From Streptomyces novaecaesareae (GTDB taxonomy: Bacteria > Actinomycetota > Actinomycetes > Streptomycetales > Streptomycetaceae), in the NCBI RefSeq assembly GCF_000716875.1, contig NZ_JNWQ01000019.1:1-64000 (forward strand): DNA of 64,000 nucleotides, written 5' to 3'. The notes under the pieces are model-generated. The model had not been told where the DNA came from. It did not search any database and worked only from the letters and a program-made list of their open reading frames with translations. Made by a program: the position numbers and the translations under genes. Shown in pieces: positions 25,584 to 33,269 of this stretch; positions within the stretch are counted from its first letter, which is position 1; the number at the start of each line of letters is the position of its first letter.

Positions 25584-26420
25584 ATGGTCGACACCGTCAG
25601 CTCGCTCGCTTCCCGGGTCCACGACCTGCTGGTGGCGCACCTGTCCAGTCCGGCCGCGGCGGCCATCCCGGGACAGGGCGCCCTCGCCACCTTCGCCCGT
25701 GCCCTCATGGGCACCCCGCAGGGCGTCGACCTCACCGCGGGCTTCCACGACGTCATCGGGCGGGCCCTGGCACTCGGCCCCGACGCCGGCTGGCTGGTCG
25801 CCGCCGGGCACGGCGGCCTCGCCGGCCTGGCCTTCAAGCGGAGCCAGATCGACCAGGCGTTCTTCCACCTCGACGCCGCGGTGACGGCCGGCTACAACGA
25901 CTGCGTGGGGCTGCACTCGCCGGCCCTGCGGCCGTTCCACGACGACCCCCGACTCCGCGCGGCGTACCAGCGGATGCGGATCACCCTGGCGGACCTGGAC
26001 GAACTCCAGTGGCTGCACCGGGAGGTGCTGATCATGTCCCGGGACGCCACGCGGGCGAGCATCGACAACATCAACCGCCACGACACCGGGGTGTCGCTGC
26101 TCCCCCAGGCCCCCATGCCGACCCGGGTCCCGAACACCCCGGGCATCCTGATCGCCCGCGTCGAACTCGCCGCGGCGCAGACCGCACTCCAGCGGGCCGC
26201 CATGAAGTCGGACATGAGCCGCAGCTCCGGCAATGTCAGCCTCAGCCTCGTCGACGACTCGTGGGACTACGCCGCTGCCCGCCGCGACGCCTGGCGCGCC
26301 GACGAGCTGGAGTCCCATCGCCACCAGGCCTCCGCAGCCCGGGCGTTCGTCGAACGACCGGGCGTCTCCACCCTGCTCATCCCCTGCCCGCCGCTGGGCT
26401 CGATCGTCTACCCGGCCTGA
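25584..26420 (+). CDS. Hypothetical protein
   Basis: 278-residue soluble protein of unknown function. Mostly alpha-helical by eye: MVDTVSSLASRVHDLLVAHL, GWLVAAGHGGLAGLAFKRSQ, IDQAFFHLDAAVTAGYNDC look like a small TPR-like or armadillo-like fold, and a central loop is rich in prolines (LLPQAPMPTRVPNTPG). GAGGAAA sits seven bases before ATG 25584. No signal peptide. Codon use is typical. It is separated by strong terminators from both neighbours and so is likely monocistronic. Confidence 0.65.
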   Translation: MVDTVSSLASRVHDLLVAHLSSPAAAAIPGQGALATFARALMGTPQGVDLTAGFHDVIGRALALGPDAGWLVAAGHGGLAGLAFKRSQIDQAFFHLDAAVTAGYNDCVGLHSPALRPFHDDPRLRAAYQRMRITLADLDELQWLHREVLIMSRDATRASIDNINRHDTGVSLLPQAPMPTRVPNTPGILIARVELAAAQTALQRAAMKSDMSRSSGNVSLSLVDDSWDYAAARRDAWRADELESHRHQASAARAFVERPGVSTLLIPCPPLGSIVYPA

Positions 26421-26614
26421 TCCCGGCTCGTCGACCCCCTGGCGCGGAGCAAGCCGGCCGCGCGCTCCGAGGCGGCTTGTGCTACAGATCGGCAACAGGC
26501 TCAGCGAAGTCCAGGCAGGCGCGGCGGCGCATCGGCATCGTTCACAACGACAGCGCGAACCGTCCGCAGCGGCAACACAATCCGCCCACTCGCCACTCGC
26601 CCTGGAGTTCTCCG

Positions 26615-27523
26615 ATGAACGAGCAGCCTGGCGCCCCCTCCGACCCGCCCGGGCAGGTTCCCCCGCCCACCTCTCCTCCCCCTCCCCCACCGGGCTACCC
26701 GCCGGCGCCGCCCGGGTTCGGTCCGCCACCCGGGTTCGGTCCACCGCCCGCCTACGGTCCGCCGGCCGCCGCCCGGCCGTCGCGCACCGGCCTGTGGGTG
26801 GCCCTCGGCCTGGTCGGCGCGCTGGCAGTGGGTGGCGGCGTCTACGCGCTGACCGGCTCGGACTCCGGCGGCCCCGCATCCGGCGGCAACAGCGGCGGAT
26901 CGGCGGCCAACGCCGCACCAGCAGAGGGGAGTTCGACCGGCGGGAGCAGCGGCGGCGGGAACGGTGGCGGGAACGGGAGCGCCGGGAACGGCGGCGGCAG
27001 TGCGGCCCGACCGTTGCAGAGCGTCCAGCTGCCACCCTCCTTCCTGGGCCTGAGCAGGAACAACGGCTTTCCCGGCCTGTCGGCGATCAAACAAGCGGCG
27101 AAGGCCGACGACCCGTCCGCGGTCGTCGACGCCTCGGTCTACGTGGGCGGCCAGTTCGGGGAGCGGTTCGCCACCGTCATCGGCGGCAGCGTGGACCACC
27201 CGTTCAGCGAGGCCGAGCGCCAGAAGACGCTGGCCGGTTTGTGGCGCCCGGACCCGATGAGCGATGTGCGGACCACCTACGGCCCGGTCCAGGACGTCGA
27301 CCCCGGACCGCTGGGCGGCACCGCGCAGTGCGCGACGGCGTACTCGAAGCGCAGCCAGCCCGACGTCCTCGGGAACTACTGGTTCAGCTCGGTCCAGTGC
27401 GTGGCGATCGGCACCAACACGATGATCGAGCTCTCCGAGAGCGAGGGCCTCTCCGGCATGGACGTCGCCAAGACCGCCGAGGACCTGCGCCGGCTCCGGT
27501 CGCAGGCCGAGGTCGCGCGCTGA
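26615..27523 (+). CDS. Proline-rich single-pass membrane protein
   Basis: 302-residue protein: a proline/glycine-rich cytoplasmic N-terminus (PPPPPPGYPPAPPGFG, GFGPPPGFGPPPAYGPP), one transmembrane helix (LWVALGLVGALAVGGGVYAL, about residues 59-79), a glycine/serine/asparagine linker and an extracellular domain with two cysteines (GTAQCATAYSKRSQ and VQCVAIG). This layout is common among streptomycete envelope proteins of unknown role. GGAG seven bases before ATG 26615. It is convergent with a Ser/Thr kinase gene whose outer domain is similar in architecture, but I see no clear homology. Confidence 0.7.
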   Translation: MNEQPGAPSDPPGQVPPPTSPPPPPPGYPPAPPGFGPPPGFGPPPAYGPPAAARPSRTGLWVALGLVGALAVGGGVYALTGSDSGGPASGGNSGGSAANAAPAEGSSTGGSSGGGNGGGNGSAGNGGGSAARPLQSVQLPPSFLGLSRNNGFPGLSAIKQAAKADDPSAVVDASVYVGGQFGERFATVIGGSVDHPFSEAERQKTLAGLWRPDPMSDVRTTYGPVQDVDPGPLGGTAQCATAYSKRSQPDVLGNYWFSSVQCVAIGTNTMIELSESEGLSGMDVAKTAEDLRRLRSQAEVAR

Positions 27524-27553
27524 CCCCGGCCTGCGGGCCGATGCCCCGAGGGC

Positions 27554-29392
27554 TCAACTCACCTTGTGCAGCACCAGCGGTGTCGCGTTGCCGCCGGTCA
27601 CCGAGTAGCGGAGGTTGCCGTCCTGCTGGAGGTCGAGGACCCGCTCGCCGTTGGTGCCGCACTGCATGTTGTTGCTGCTGATCAGCCGTGAGGTGTAGCG
27701 GAGTTGGGTCTTGCCGACGACGGTGAGGGTCCAGGCCCCGGAGCAGTAGCCGCCTCCGGAGCCCTCCAACCTGACCTGGGCGGCGAAGGAGTAGCCGATC
27801 CAGCTCTCGCCGACCAGCACGGAGAGCTTCCCGTTGCCGTCGCCGCCCGCGTGCTGGGCCTCCCAGGTGCCGAGGAAGGCGGGCGGCACGACGCTCGGCG
27901 GCATCGAGCCGTCGGACGGCTCCGGGGAGGGGGAGTCGGAGGGCTCCGGGGAGGGCTCCGGGGAGGGGGAGTCGGAGGGCGACTGTGCTGCGGGCGGGGC
28001 CGTCGGTCCGCCGGTGCCGGGCGCGGCCGCCGGGGGTGTCGTACCGACCGCGGGCGCGACCGCGGCGGGCGGGTTGGTCGTCGCCCGGGCGCCGTTCGCC
28101 GAGGACGAGCCGTCGCCGTCGCTGTTGCCGTTGCCCAGCTTGGCTATCCCGTAGCCCGCGAGCGCCACCGCCACGGCCCCGGCGACCACCAGCGCCACCG
28201 TCCGGGCGCCACGCCCTCGCCGCCCGCTCGGGGCCGTGGGGGCCGTGGCGGCCGCCGGGCCGGTGGGGCCGGTGGGGGCGTACGGCACGGGGTGGACGTA
28301 CGGCACGGGCTGCGAGTGCGCCGGCCCGGGCGGGACCGGGGCGGTGACGGTCGGCTGGTAGTGCCCGTTCGGAACGGGAGGCGCCACCGGGGCAGCGGTC
28401 GGCGGCGCCACCGGCGCAGGGGTCGGCGGCGTGACCGGGGCGGGCGGCGCCACCGGAGGAGCCGCGGCGGCGGGCGCGTCCGGCACGTCCGACTCCAGGT
28501 CGAGTAGCCGGACCGCCGCCCGGCCGACCGCCGCGGACAGTTCCGCGGACAGCCAGCTGCTGCGCCCGAGCCGCGCGCCGGCCGTGCCGTCCGGGTCGAG
28601 TTGCGAGCGCAGTTGCTGCGGGGTGGGCCGGGCGGCCGGGTCCTTCGCCAGGCAGCGGAGGATGACGGAGCGCAGCGACTGGTCGAGCGCCACCAGGTCG
28701 GGTTGCTCGTGCAGCACCCGGTAGAGCAGGACGGCGCTGCCGACGGCCTCACCGAACGGCTGACGCCCGGTGGCGGCCAGTGCGAGGACGGCGCCGAGCG
28801 AGAACACGTCGCCGGCGGGCCCGGCCGGGCGGCCCTGGGCCTGCTCGGGGGACATGTAGCCGGGCGAGCCGATCACGTGGCCGGTCTGGGTGAGGCCGGT
28901 GGTGGCGTCCAGGGCGCGGGCGATGCCGAAGTCGATCAGCCGGGGGCCGTCGAGGGTGAGCAGCACGTTCGACGGTTTGACGTCGCGGTGGACCAGGCCA
29001 AGTCCGTGGACGTGGGCGAGCGCTTCGGCGAGGCCGACGCCGAGCAGGCGGACGGTGGGTTCGGGGAGCGGGCCGTGTTCGTGGACGGCGGCCGAGAGGG
29101 AGGGGCCGGCCACGTAGCCGGTGGCGACCCAGGGTTGGGGGCTCTCGGTGTCGGCGTCCAGGACCGGCGCGGTCCATGTGCCGCCGACTCGCCGGGCGGC
29201 GGCGACCTCCTGGCGGAACCTGGCCCGGAACTGCTCGTCCCGGGCCAGCTCGGGGCGGACGGTCTTCACGGCCACGGTCCGCCCGCCGGGGGTCCGGCCC
29301 AGGTAGACCTGCCCCATTCCGCCCGCCCCGAGCTGCCGCAGCAGCCGGTACGCACCCAGGTTTGTCGGGTCGTCAGGACCCAGTGGCTGCAT
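27554..29392 (-). CDS. Membrane Ser/Thr protein kinase (PASTA-less Pkn type)
   Basis: 612-residue kinase. Domain order: protein kinase (residues 14-275) with P-loop LGAGGMGQVYLG, lysine in VAVKTVRPEL, HRDVKPSNVLL, DFG in LIDFGIARAL and SPEQ; a Pro/Ala linker; one transmembrane helix (VALVVAGAVAVALAGYGI, about 395-415); a Thr/Pro/Ser linker with repeated SPEPS units from a DNA slippage repeat; and a ~110-residue extracellular beta domain (LGTWEAQHAGGDGNG, YCSGAWTLTVVGKTQLRYTS). All catalytic residues are present. GAGGGAG precedes ATG 29392. The ligand sensed by the outer domain is unknown. Confidence 0.9.
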   Translation of the reverse strand: MQPLGPDDPTNLGAYRLLRQLGAGGMGQVYLGRTPGGRTVAVKTVRPELARDEQFRARFRQEVAAARRVGGTWTAPVLDADTESPQPWVATGYVAGPSLSAAVHEHGPLPEPTVRLLGVGLAEALAHVHGLGLVHRDVKPSNVLLTLDGPRLIDFGIARALDATTGLTQTGHVIGSPGYMSPEQAQGRPAGPAGDVFSLGAVLALAATGRQPFGEAVGSAVLLYRVLHEQPDLVALDQSLRSVILRCLAKDPAARPTPQQLRSQLDPDGTAGARLGRSSWLSAELSAAVGRAAVRLLDLESDVPDAPAAAAPPVAPPAPVTPPTPAPVAPPTAAPVAPPVPNGHYQPTVTAPVPPGPAHSQPVPYVHPVPYAPTGPTGPAAATAPTAPSGRRGRGARTVALVVAGAVAVALAGYGIAKLGNGNSDGDGSSSANGARATTNPPAAVAPAVGTTPPAAAPGTGGPTAPPAAQSPSDSPSPEPSPEPSDSPSPEPSDGSMPPSVVPPAFLGTWEAQHAGGDGNGKLSVLVGESWIGYSFAAQVRLEGSGGGYCSGAWTLTVVGKTQLRYTSRLISSNNMQCGTNGERVLDLQQDGNLRYSVTGGNATPLVLHKVS

Positions 29393-29522
29393 GGCCGCAC
29401 TCCCTCGGGGATCGGTAGGTCGGAGCAGACGCTACCGGCCCGCGGGGTCCGGTGGGGGCCGTAGAGGATCACGGATCGGAAAGGGTGCCGGGTGGCCCCG
29501 ACTCCCGCACCCGACGGGGCTG

Positions 29523-30065
29523 TCAGGGACCTGCCTGGGTGGCTCCGTCCGGCTCGACGGCGCACGGCGTTCCTGCGGTGACTCGCAGCAGTTCCTCGTA
29601 GGACATCGGCACGACGGTGTGCGGGTGCCCGGCGGCCGCCCACAGCACCTCGTACTGCTGCAGCGCGGTGTCGACCACCGTGCGCAGCGGCGACGGGTGC
29701 CCGGTGGGGGCGACGCCGCCGATGGCCTGGCCGGTCGCTTCGCGGACCTGGGCGGCACTCGCCCGGGTGATCGCCCCCGTGCCCAACTGCCTGGCCAGGT
29801 AGGCGGTGTCGACCCGGTGGGCGCCGCTGGTCATCACCAGCAGCGGCTCGCCGTCGCACCGGAACACCAGGCTGTTGGCGATCGCCCCGACCTCGCAGCC
29901 GAGGGCGGCCGCAGCCTCGGCCGCCGTGCGGGCGGAGTCGGGCAGGACGACGATCTCACCGGGGACACCGGCTGCCGCCAGCGCCTCGGCGACGGCCATG
30001 CTCCGAGTGGGGAGGGAAGAGGAGGTCATCGGCCCATCATGCCTTTGCTCATGAGCCCTGCTCAT
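29523..30065 (-). CDS. YbaK/EbsC family (aminoacyl-tRNA deacylase-like) protein
   Basis: 180-residue single-domain protein of the YbaK/ProX editing family, which hydrolyses mis-acylated aminoacyl-tRNA. Core motifs: AIANSLVFRCDGEPLLVMTS, GAHRVDTAYLARQLG and GGVAPTGHPSPLRTVVD. Where classical YbaK has a catalytic lysine (K-S/T-L-V) this protein has asparagine (N-S-L-V), so activity may differ. I choose ATG 30065 because GGAG lies seven bases upstream; that start is the last dyad of the adjacent array and gives MSRAH. The alternative ATG 30029 (MTSSSLPTR) has no well-placed ribosome site. Confidence 0.8.
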   Translation of the reverse strand: MSRAHEQRHDGPMTSSSLPTRSMAVAEALAAAGVPGEIVVLPDSARTAAEAAAALGCEVGAIANSLVFRCDGEPLLVMTSGAHRVDTAYLARQLGTGAITRASAAQVREATGQAIGGVAPTGHPSPLRTVVDTALQQYEVLWAAAGHPHTVVPMSYEELLRVTAGTPCAVEPDGATQAGP

Positions 30066-30273
30066 GCCCTTTCTCCATGAGGTCCGCTCATGGTCTGCCT
30101 CATGAAAGCCGCTCATGACCTTGTCCCCATGAGTCCCGCTCATGGTCTGCCCCATGAGGGCCGCTCATGACCTTGTCCCCATGAGTCCCGCTCATGGCCT
30201 GCCCCATGAGTTCCGCTCATGACCTTGTCCACATGAGTTCCGCTCATGACCTCGGCCCATGAGACCCGCTCAT
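30051..30273 (-). repeat. Array of nine ATGAG-N5-CTCAT dyads with 26 bp period
   Basis: Dyads start at 30051, 30077, 30102, 30129, 30154, 30181, 30206, 30233 and 30259, so steps are 26, 25, 27, 25, 27, 25, 27, 26. Eight of nine have intact ATGAG/CTCAT arms (30102 has ATGAA). Eight read GCTCAT on the right arm. In the middle of the array spacers alternate between GACCTTGTCCCC-like (12 nt) and GGTCTGCCCC-like (10 nt), making a 52 bp double unit. The array fills the gap between leuA and ybaK: the last copy codes the C-terminus of leuA (M-S-G-S-H) and the first supplies the preferred start of ybaK. Confidence 0.95.
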
Positions 30274-32025
30274 GCCGCCCGCACGACCGGCAGCGGCCCG
30301 ACCGGCGGCGCTGAGCACTGCCCGTACGCCTGCCGTGAGCACGGACGCGTCCCGTCCGGCGCCCCACACCACCCGGCCGTCGACCCGCGCCTCCACGTAC
30401 GCGACCGCGTCCGGCCCGGAGCCCACCGCGTGCTCGCTGAAGGTGAGGATCTCCGCTCCGACGGCGTCGGCCACCGCGTCCAGTGGCCCGGCGCCGGTGC
30501 CGCGCCGGCCGTCGACTTCGGCCCAGTCGTCACCCACTCGCCAGGCCCATGAGGAACTCTCATCGAGGTACTCCGCCCGGAACAGCCCGTACAGTTCCTC
30601 GCCCGTCACCTCCTTGCCGCTGTCGTCCGCCGCCTCCTGCACGACCCGCGCGAACTCGATCTGCAGCCGCCGGGGCAGCTCCAGTCCTTCCTCGGTCCGC
30701 AGCAGGTAGGCGATCCCGCCCTTGCCGGACTGGCTGTTGACCCGGATCACCGCCTCGTAGTCCCGCCCGAGGTCGGCCGGGTCGACCGGCAGGTACGGCA
30801 CCGACCAGGGCGCTTCACGCTCGGGCAGGCCCAGTGCGGCCGCGGTCTCGGCGTGCCGGGCGAAGCCCTTGCGGATGGCGTCCTGGTGGGTGCCCGAGAA
30901 GGCGGTGTGCACCAGGTCCCCGGCGTACGGGTGCCGCTCGTGGACGGGCAGCCGGTTGCAGTGCTCGACGGTGCGCCGGATCCCGTCGATGTCGGACAGG
31001 TCGAGCATCGGGTCGACGCCCTGGGTGTGCAGGTTGAGGGCCAGGGTCACCAGGTCGACGTTCCCGGTGCGTTCGCCGTTGCCGAACAGGCAGCCCTCGA
31101 CCCGCTGCGCGCCGGCCAGCACGGCCAGTTCGGCGCAGGCGACGCCGGTGCCCCGGTCGTTGTGCGGGTGGACGGAGAGGATCACCGAGTCCCGCCGTTC
31201 CAGGTGGCGGTCGGTGTACTCGATCTGGTCGGCGTAGACGTTCGGTGTGGCGATCTCGACGGTCGCCGGCAGGTTGTGGACCACCGGGCGGTCCGGGCTC
31301 GCGTCCCACAGCCGGGTCAGCCCGTTGCAGACCTCCAGCACGTAGTCGGGCTCGGTCAGGTTGAACACCTCGGGTGAGAACTGGAACCGCAGGCCGTCCC
31401 GTCCGTCGCCGAGCCGGGCCATGTGCGTCGCGGCCTCGGTGATCAGCTTGCGCAGCTCCACCCGCTCCTTGCCCAGGACGACCTCCCGCCACAGCGGCGC
31501 GGTCGCGGTGTAGAGGTGGACGACGACCCGCGGCAGGCCGGCGACGGCCTCGAAGGTGCGCTCGATGAGGTCGGCCCGGGCGGCGGTGAAGACGACGACG
31601 GTGACGTCCTCGGGCACCGCGCCGGGGGTGGTGGCCAGTTGGCGGACGAAGTCGAAGTCGGTCCGGCTGGCGGAGGGGTAGCCGACCTCGATCTCCTTGA
31701 ACCCCATGGCGAGGAAGAGGTCGAACATCCGCTGCTTGCGCGCCGGGTCCATCGGTTCGGCGAGCGCCTGGTTGCCGTCGCGCAGGTCGACGGGCACCCA
31801 CAGCGGCGCCCGCTCGATCCGCCGGCCGGGCCAGCGCCGCATCAGGGCGGGGACGTGGACCCGCTCGTGGGCGGGGCGGTAGCGGTGGGAGGGCATGGCA
31901 CCGCCGCGCTGCGGGTTCCAGGCGGGGGCCCCGGCCGGGACGGGCCCGGCGGGGGCGTGCAGGTCGGCGCGCAGATCGGCGTGCAGATCGGGGTGCAGGG
32001 TGGGGAAGGGTGCGGGGGATCGCAT
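30244..32025 (-). CDS. leuA: 2-isopropylmalate synthase
   Basis: 593-residue LeuA of the long actinobacterial type; condenses acetyl-CoA with 2-oxoisovalerate, the first committed step of leucine synthesis. Catalytic DLRDGNQAL, metal-binding H-x-H in [13 protein letters not shown] and [12 protein letters not shown] are present, followed by the C-terminal LeuA dimer/allosteric domain. GAGGAA with good spacing supports ATG 32025; the first ~45 residues are a His/Asp/Ala-rich lead ([11 protein letters not shown]) from repeats. The start region carries one ATGAG-N5-CTCAT dyad (32024-32038), another lies inside the gene (30549-30563), and the last codons run into the array at 30051-30273. Confidence 0.95.
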   Translation of the reverse strand: MRSPAPFPTLHPDLHADLRADLHAPAGPVPAGAPAWNPQRGGAMPSHRYRPAHERVHVPALMRRWPGRRIERAPLWVPVDLRDGNQALAEPMDPARKQRMFDLFLAMGFKEIEVGYPSASRTDFDFVRQLATTPGAVPEDVTVVVFTAARADLIERTFEAVAGLPRVVVHLYTATAPLWREVVLGKERVELRKLITEAATHMARLGDGRDGLRFQFSPEVFNLTEPDYVLEVCNGLTRLWDASPDRPVVHNLPATVEIATPNVYADQIEYTDRHLERRDSVILSVHPHNDRGTGVACAELAVLAGAQRVEGCLFGNGERTGNVDLVTLALNLHTQGVDPMLDLSDIDGIRRTVEHCNRLPVHERHPYAGDLVHTAFSGTHQDAIRKGFARHAETAAALGLPEREAPWSVPYLPVDPADLGRDYEAVIRVNSQSGKGGIAYLLRTEEGLELPRRLQIEFARVVQEAADDSGKEVTGEELYGLFRAEYLDESSSWAWRVGDDWAEVDGRRGTGAGPLDAVADAVGAEILTFSEHAVGSGPDAVAYVEARVDGRVVWGAGRDASVLTAGVRAVLSAAGRAAAGRAGGMSGSHGPRS

Positions 32026-32038
32026 GAGAGTTCCTCAT
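32024..32038 (-). promoter_or_regulatory. Single ATGAG-N5-CTCAT dyad on the leuA ribosome site and start
   Basis: ATGAGAGTTCCTCAT on the + strand. Read toward leuA it is ATGAGGAACTCTCAT followed by G, so the ribosome site GAGGAA lies inside the dyad and its last two bases begin the start codon. A protein bound here would cover translation and early transcription of leuA. Confidence 0.6.
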
Positions 32039-32180
32039 CGGCTGTACCGGTGACCGGCAGGACGGCGCCCCGCAGCGGGGTGCCGGTCCGGTCACGCCCC
32101 GCTGCGGCCACCAAGAAGAAGGCCCCCCACGGGGAGGATCCACGGCTGCATGCCGGGTAGAGTAACCATGACCGAAGTCC

Positions 32181-32193
32181 TCAGACAACCTGA
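32181..32193 (+). promoter_or_regulatory. Candidate FadR-type operator
   Basis: TCAG-ACAAC-CTGA, a perfect dyad with five central bases, 12 bp before the regulator start and inside the leuA/fadR divergent region. Placement suggests autoregulation, possibly also control of leuA. Confidence 0.4.
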
Positions 32194-32205
32194 CAGGTGA
32201 GCCCG

Positions 32206-32889
32206 ATGATCCCGCTGCGCCCCTCCCCCCTCGCCGAACAGGCCGCCGCACGGATCGAGGAGCGGATCCGGGGCGGCCAGTGGCCGGTGGGCGGGAAGCT
32301 GCCGGGCGAGGTGGCGCTGGCCAAGGAACTGGGCGTCGGCCGCTCGACCGTTCGCGAGGCGCTGCGCACGCTCGCCGCGGCCGGGATGGTGCGCAGCCGC
32401 CAGGGCTCCGGGGTGTTCGTCACCGCCGACCGCCGCGCCGAGGACTGGCCCGCCCGGCTGCGCCGCGCCGAGCTGGCGCACGTCTACGAGGTGCGGACGA
32501 TGGTCGAGGTGCAGGCCGCCCGGCTCGCCGCCACCCGCCGCACGGAGGCGGACCTGGCCGCGCTGGACGCCGCCCTCGCGGCCCGCCACGCGGCGGGCCG
32601 CGCCGACGACACCGCCTTCGTCGACGCCGACATCGCCCTGCACACCGCCCTGGTGGCCGCCGCCCACAACCCCGTCCTGGACGACCTCTTCGCCCAGTTC
32701 GCCCCGGTGCTGCGGGAGCAGCTGGTCCTCCTGGTGGGCCTGTTCGGCATCCGCGCCGAGGATCCCAACCAGGGCTACGCCTCGCACGCCGACCTCGTGC
32801 GCGCCGTGCACGACGGTGACCCGGAGGCTGCCGGCCGGGTCCTGACCGCCGAGCTGGAGGCCACCCGCTCCCGCCTCCTGTCCGACTGA
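32206..32889 (+). CDS. GntR family regulator, FadR subfamily
   Basis: 227-residue regulator: winged helix (AARIEERIRGGQWPVGGKLP, ELGVGRSTVREALRTLAAAG) and an all-helical FCD effector domain (VYEVRTMVEVQAARLAATRR; the metal-site pattern includes D in FVDADIALHTALVAAA and histidine in YASHADLVRAVHDGD). FadR-type members usually sense carboxylic acids. AGG is eight bases before ATG 32206; GTG 32197 is an alternative. It is divergent from leuA, so leucine-pathway control is a reasonable but unproven guess. Confidence 0.87.
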   Translation: MIPLRPSPLAEQAAARIEERIRGGQWPVGGKLPGEVALAKELGVGRSTVREALRTLAAAGMVRSRQGSGVFVTADRRAEDWPARLRRAELAHVYEVRTMVEVQAARLAATRRTEADLAALDAALAARHAAGRADDTAFVDADIALHTALVAAAHNPVLDDLFAQFAPVLREQLVLLVGLFGIRAEDPNQGYASHADLVRAVHDGDPEAAGRVLTAELEATRSRLLSD

Positions 32890-33269
32890 CCGACCAACCG
32901 ACTGACCGACCGACCGACCGGCCGACCGACTGACCAACCGACCGGCCGACCGACTGGCCGACCGACGCCGGGCGAATGACCGACGCCGGGGCGAATGAAC
33001 GCGGAGCGGCACCGAGCCCGTTGGGTCCGGTGGAGCGACTGACCGGTCGACCTCCGATACGACGTCACACAGTTTTCACACGGAGGCCATCCGGCGGCCG
33101 CGCGGCGCGTTGACACTGTGTCGAGCGAGTCCGGAACCGCCTGCTCCGCATACGAACGCCCAATGGCTGAATGACATTGTGTCCAATGCGTGTGCAAGCG
33201 CCACCCGGGCAGCGAACGGGCTTTCACTGCAATCACACGGTATGACTAGTATCGCTTCGTCAAAAGCCC
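32890..33269 (+). other. Gene-free region with GACC repeats and conservon promoter
   Basis: 32890-32970 is a degenerate run of CCGACCGA units, probably slippage. Further right, GC falls and two near-identical dyads occur, GACACTGTGTC (33112-33122) and GACATTGTGTC (33173-33183), 61 bp apart. TAGTAT (33247-33252) is a possible -10 box for the conservon, with TTTCAC 19 bp upstream. The two dyads are candidate operators. Confidence 0.45.

Noticed and set aside
30051..30273. ParB parS sites
   Set aside because: The parS consensus GTTTCACGTGAAAC is unrelated, and none was noticed in the window.
30244..32196. Leucine attenuator or T-box upstream of leuA
   Set aside because: No short leader peptide with leucine-codon runs and no T-box sequence was seen in 32026-32196.
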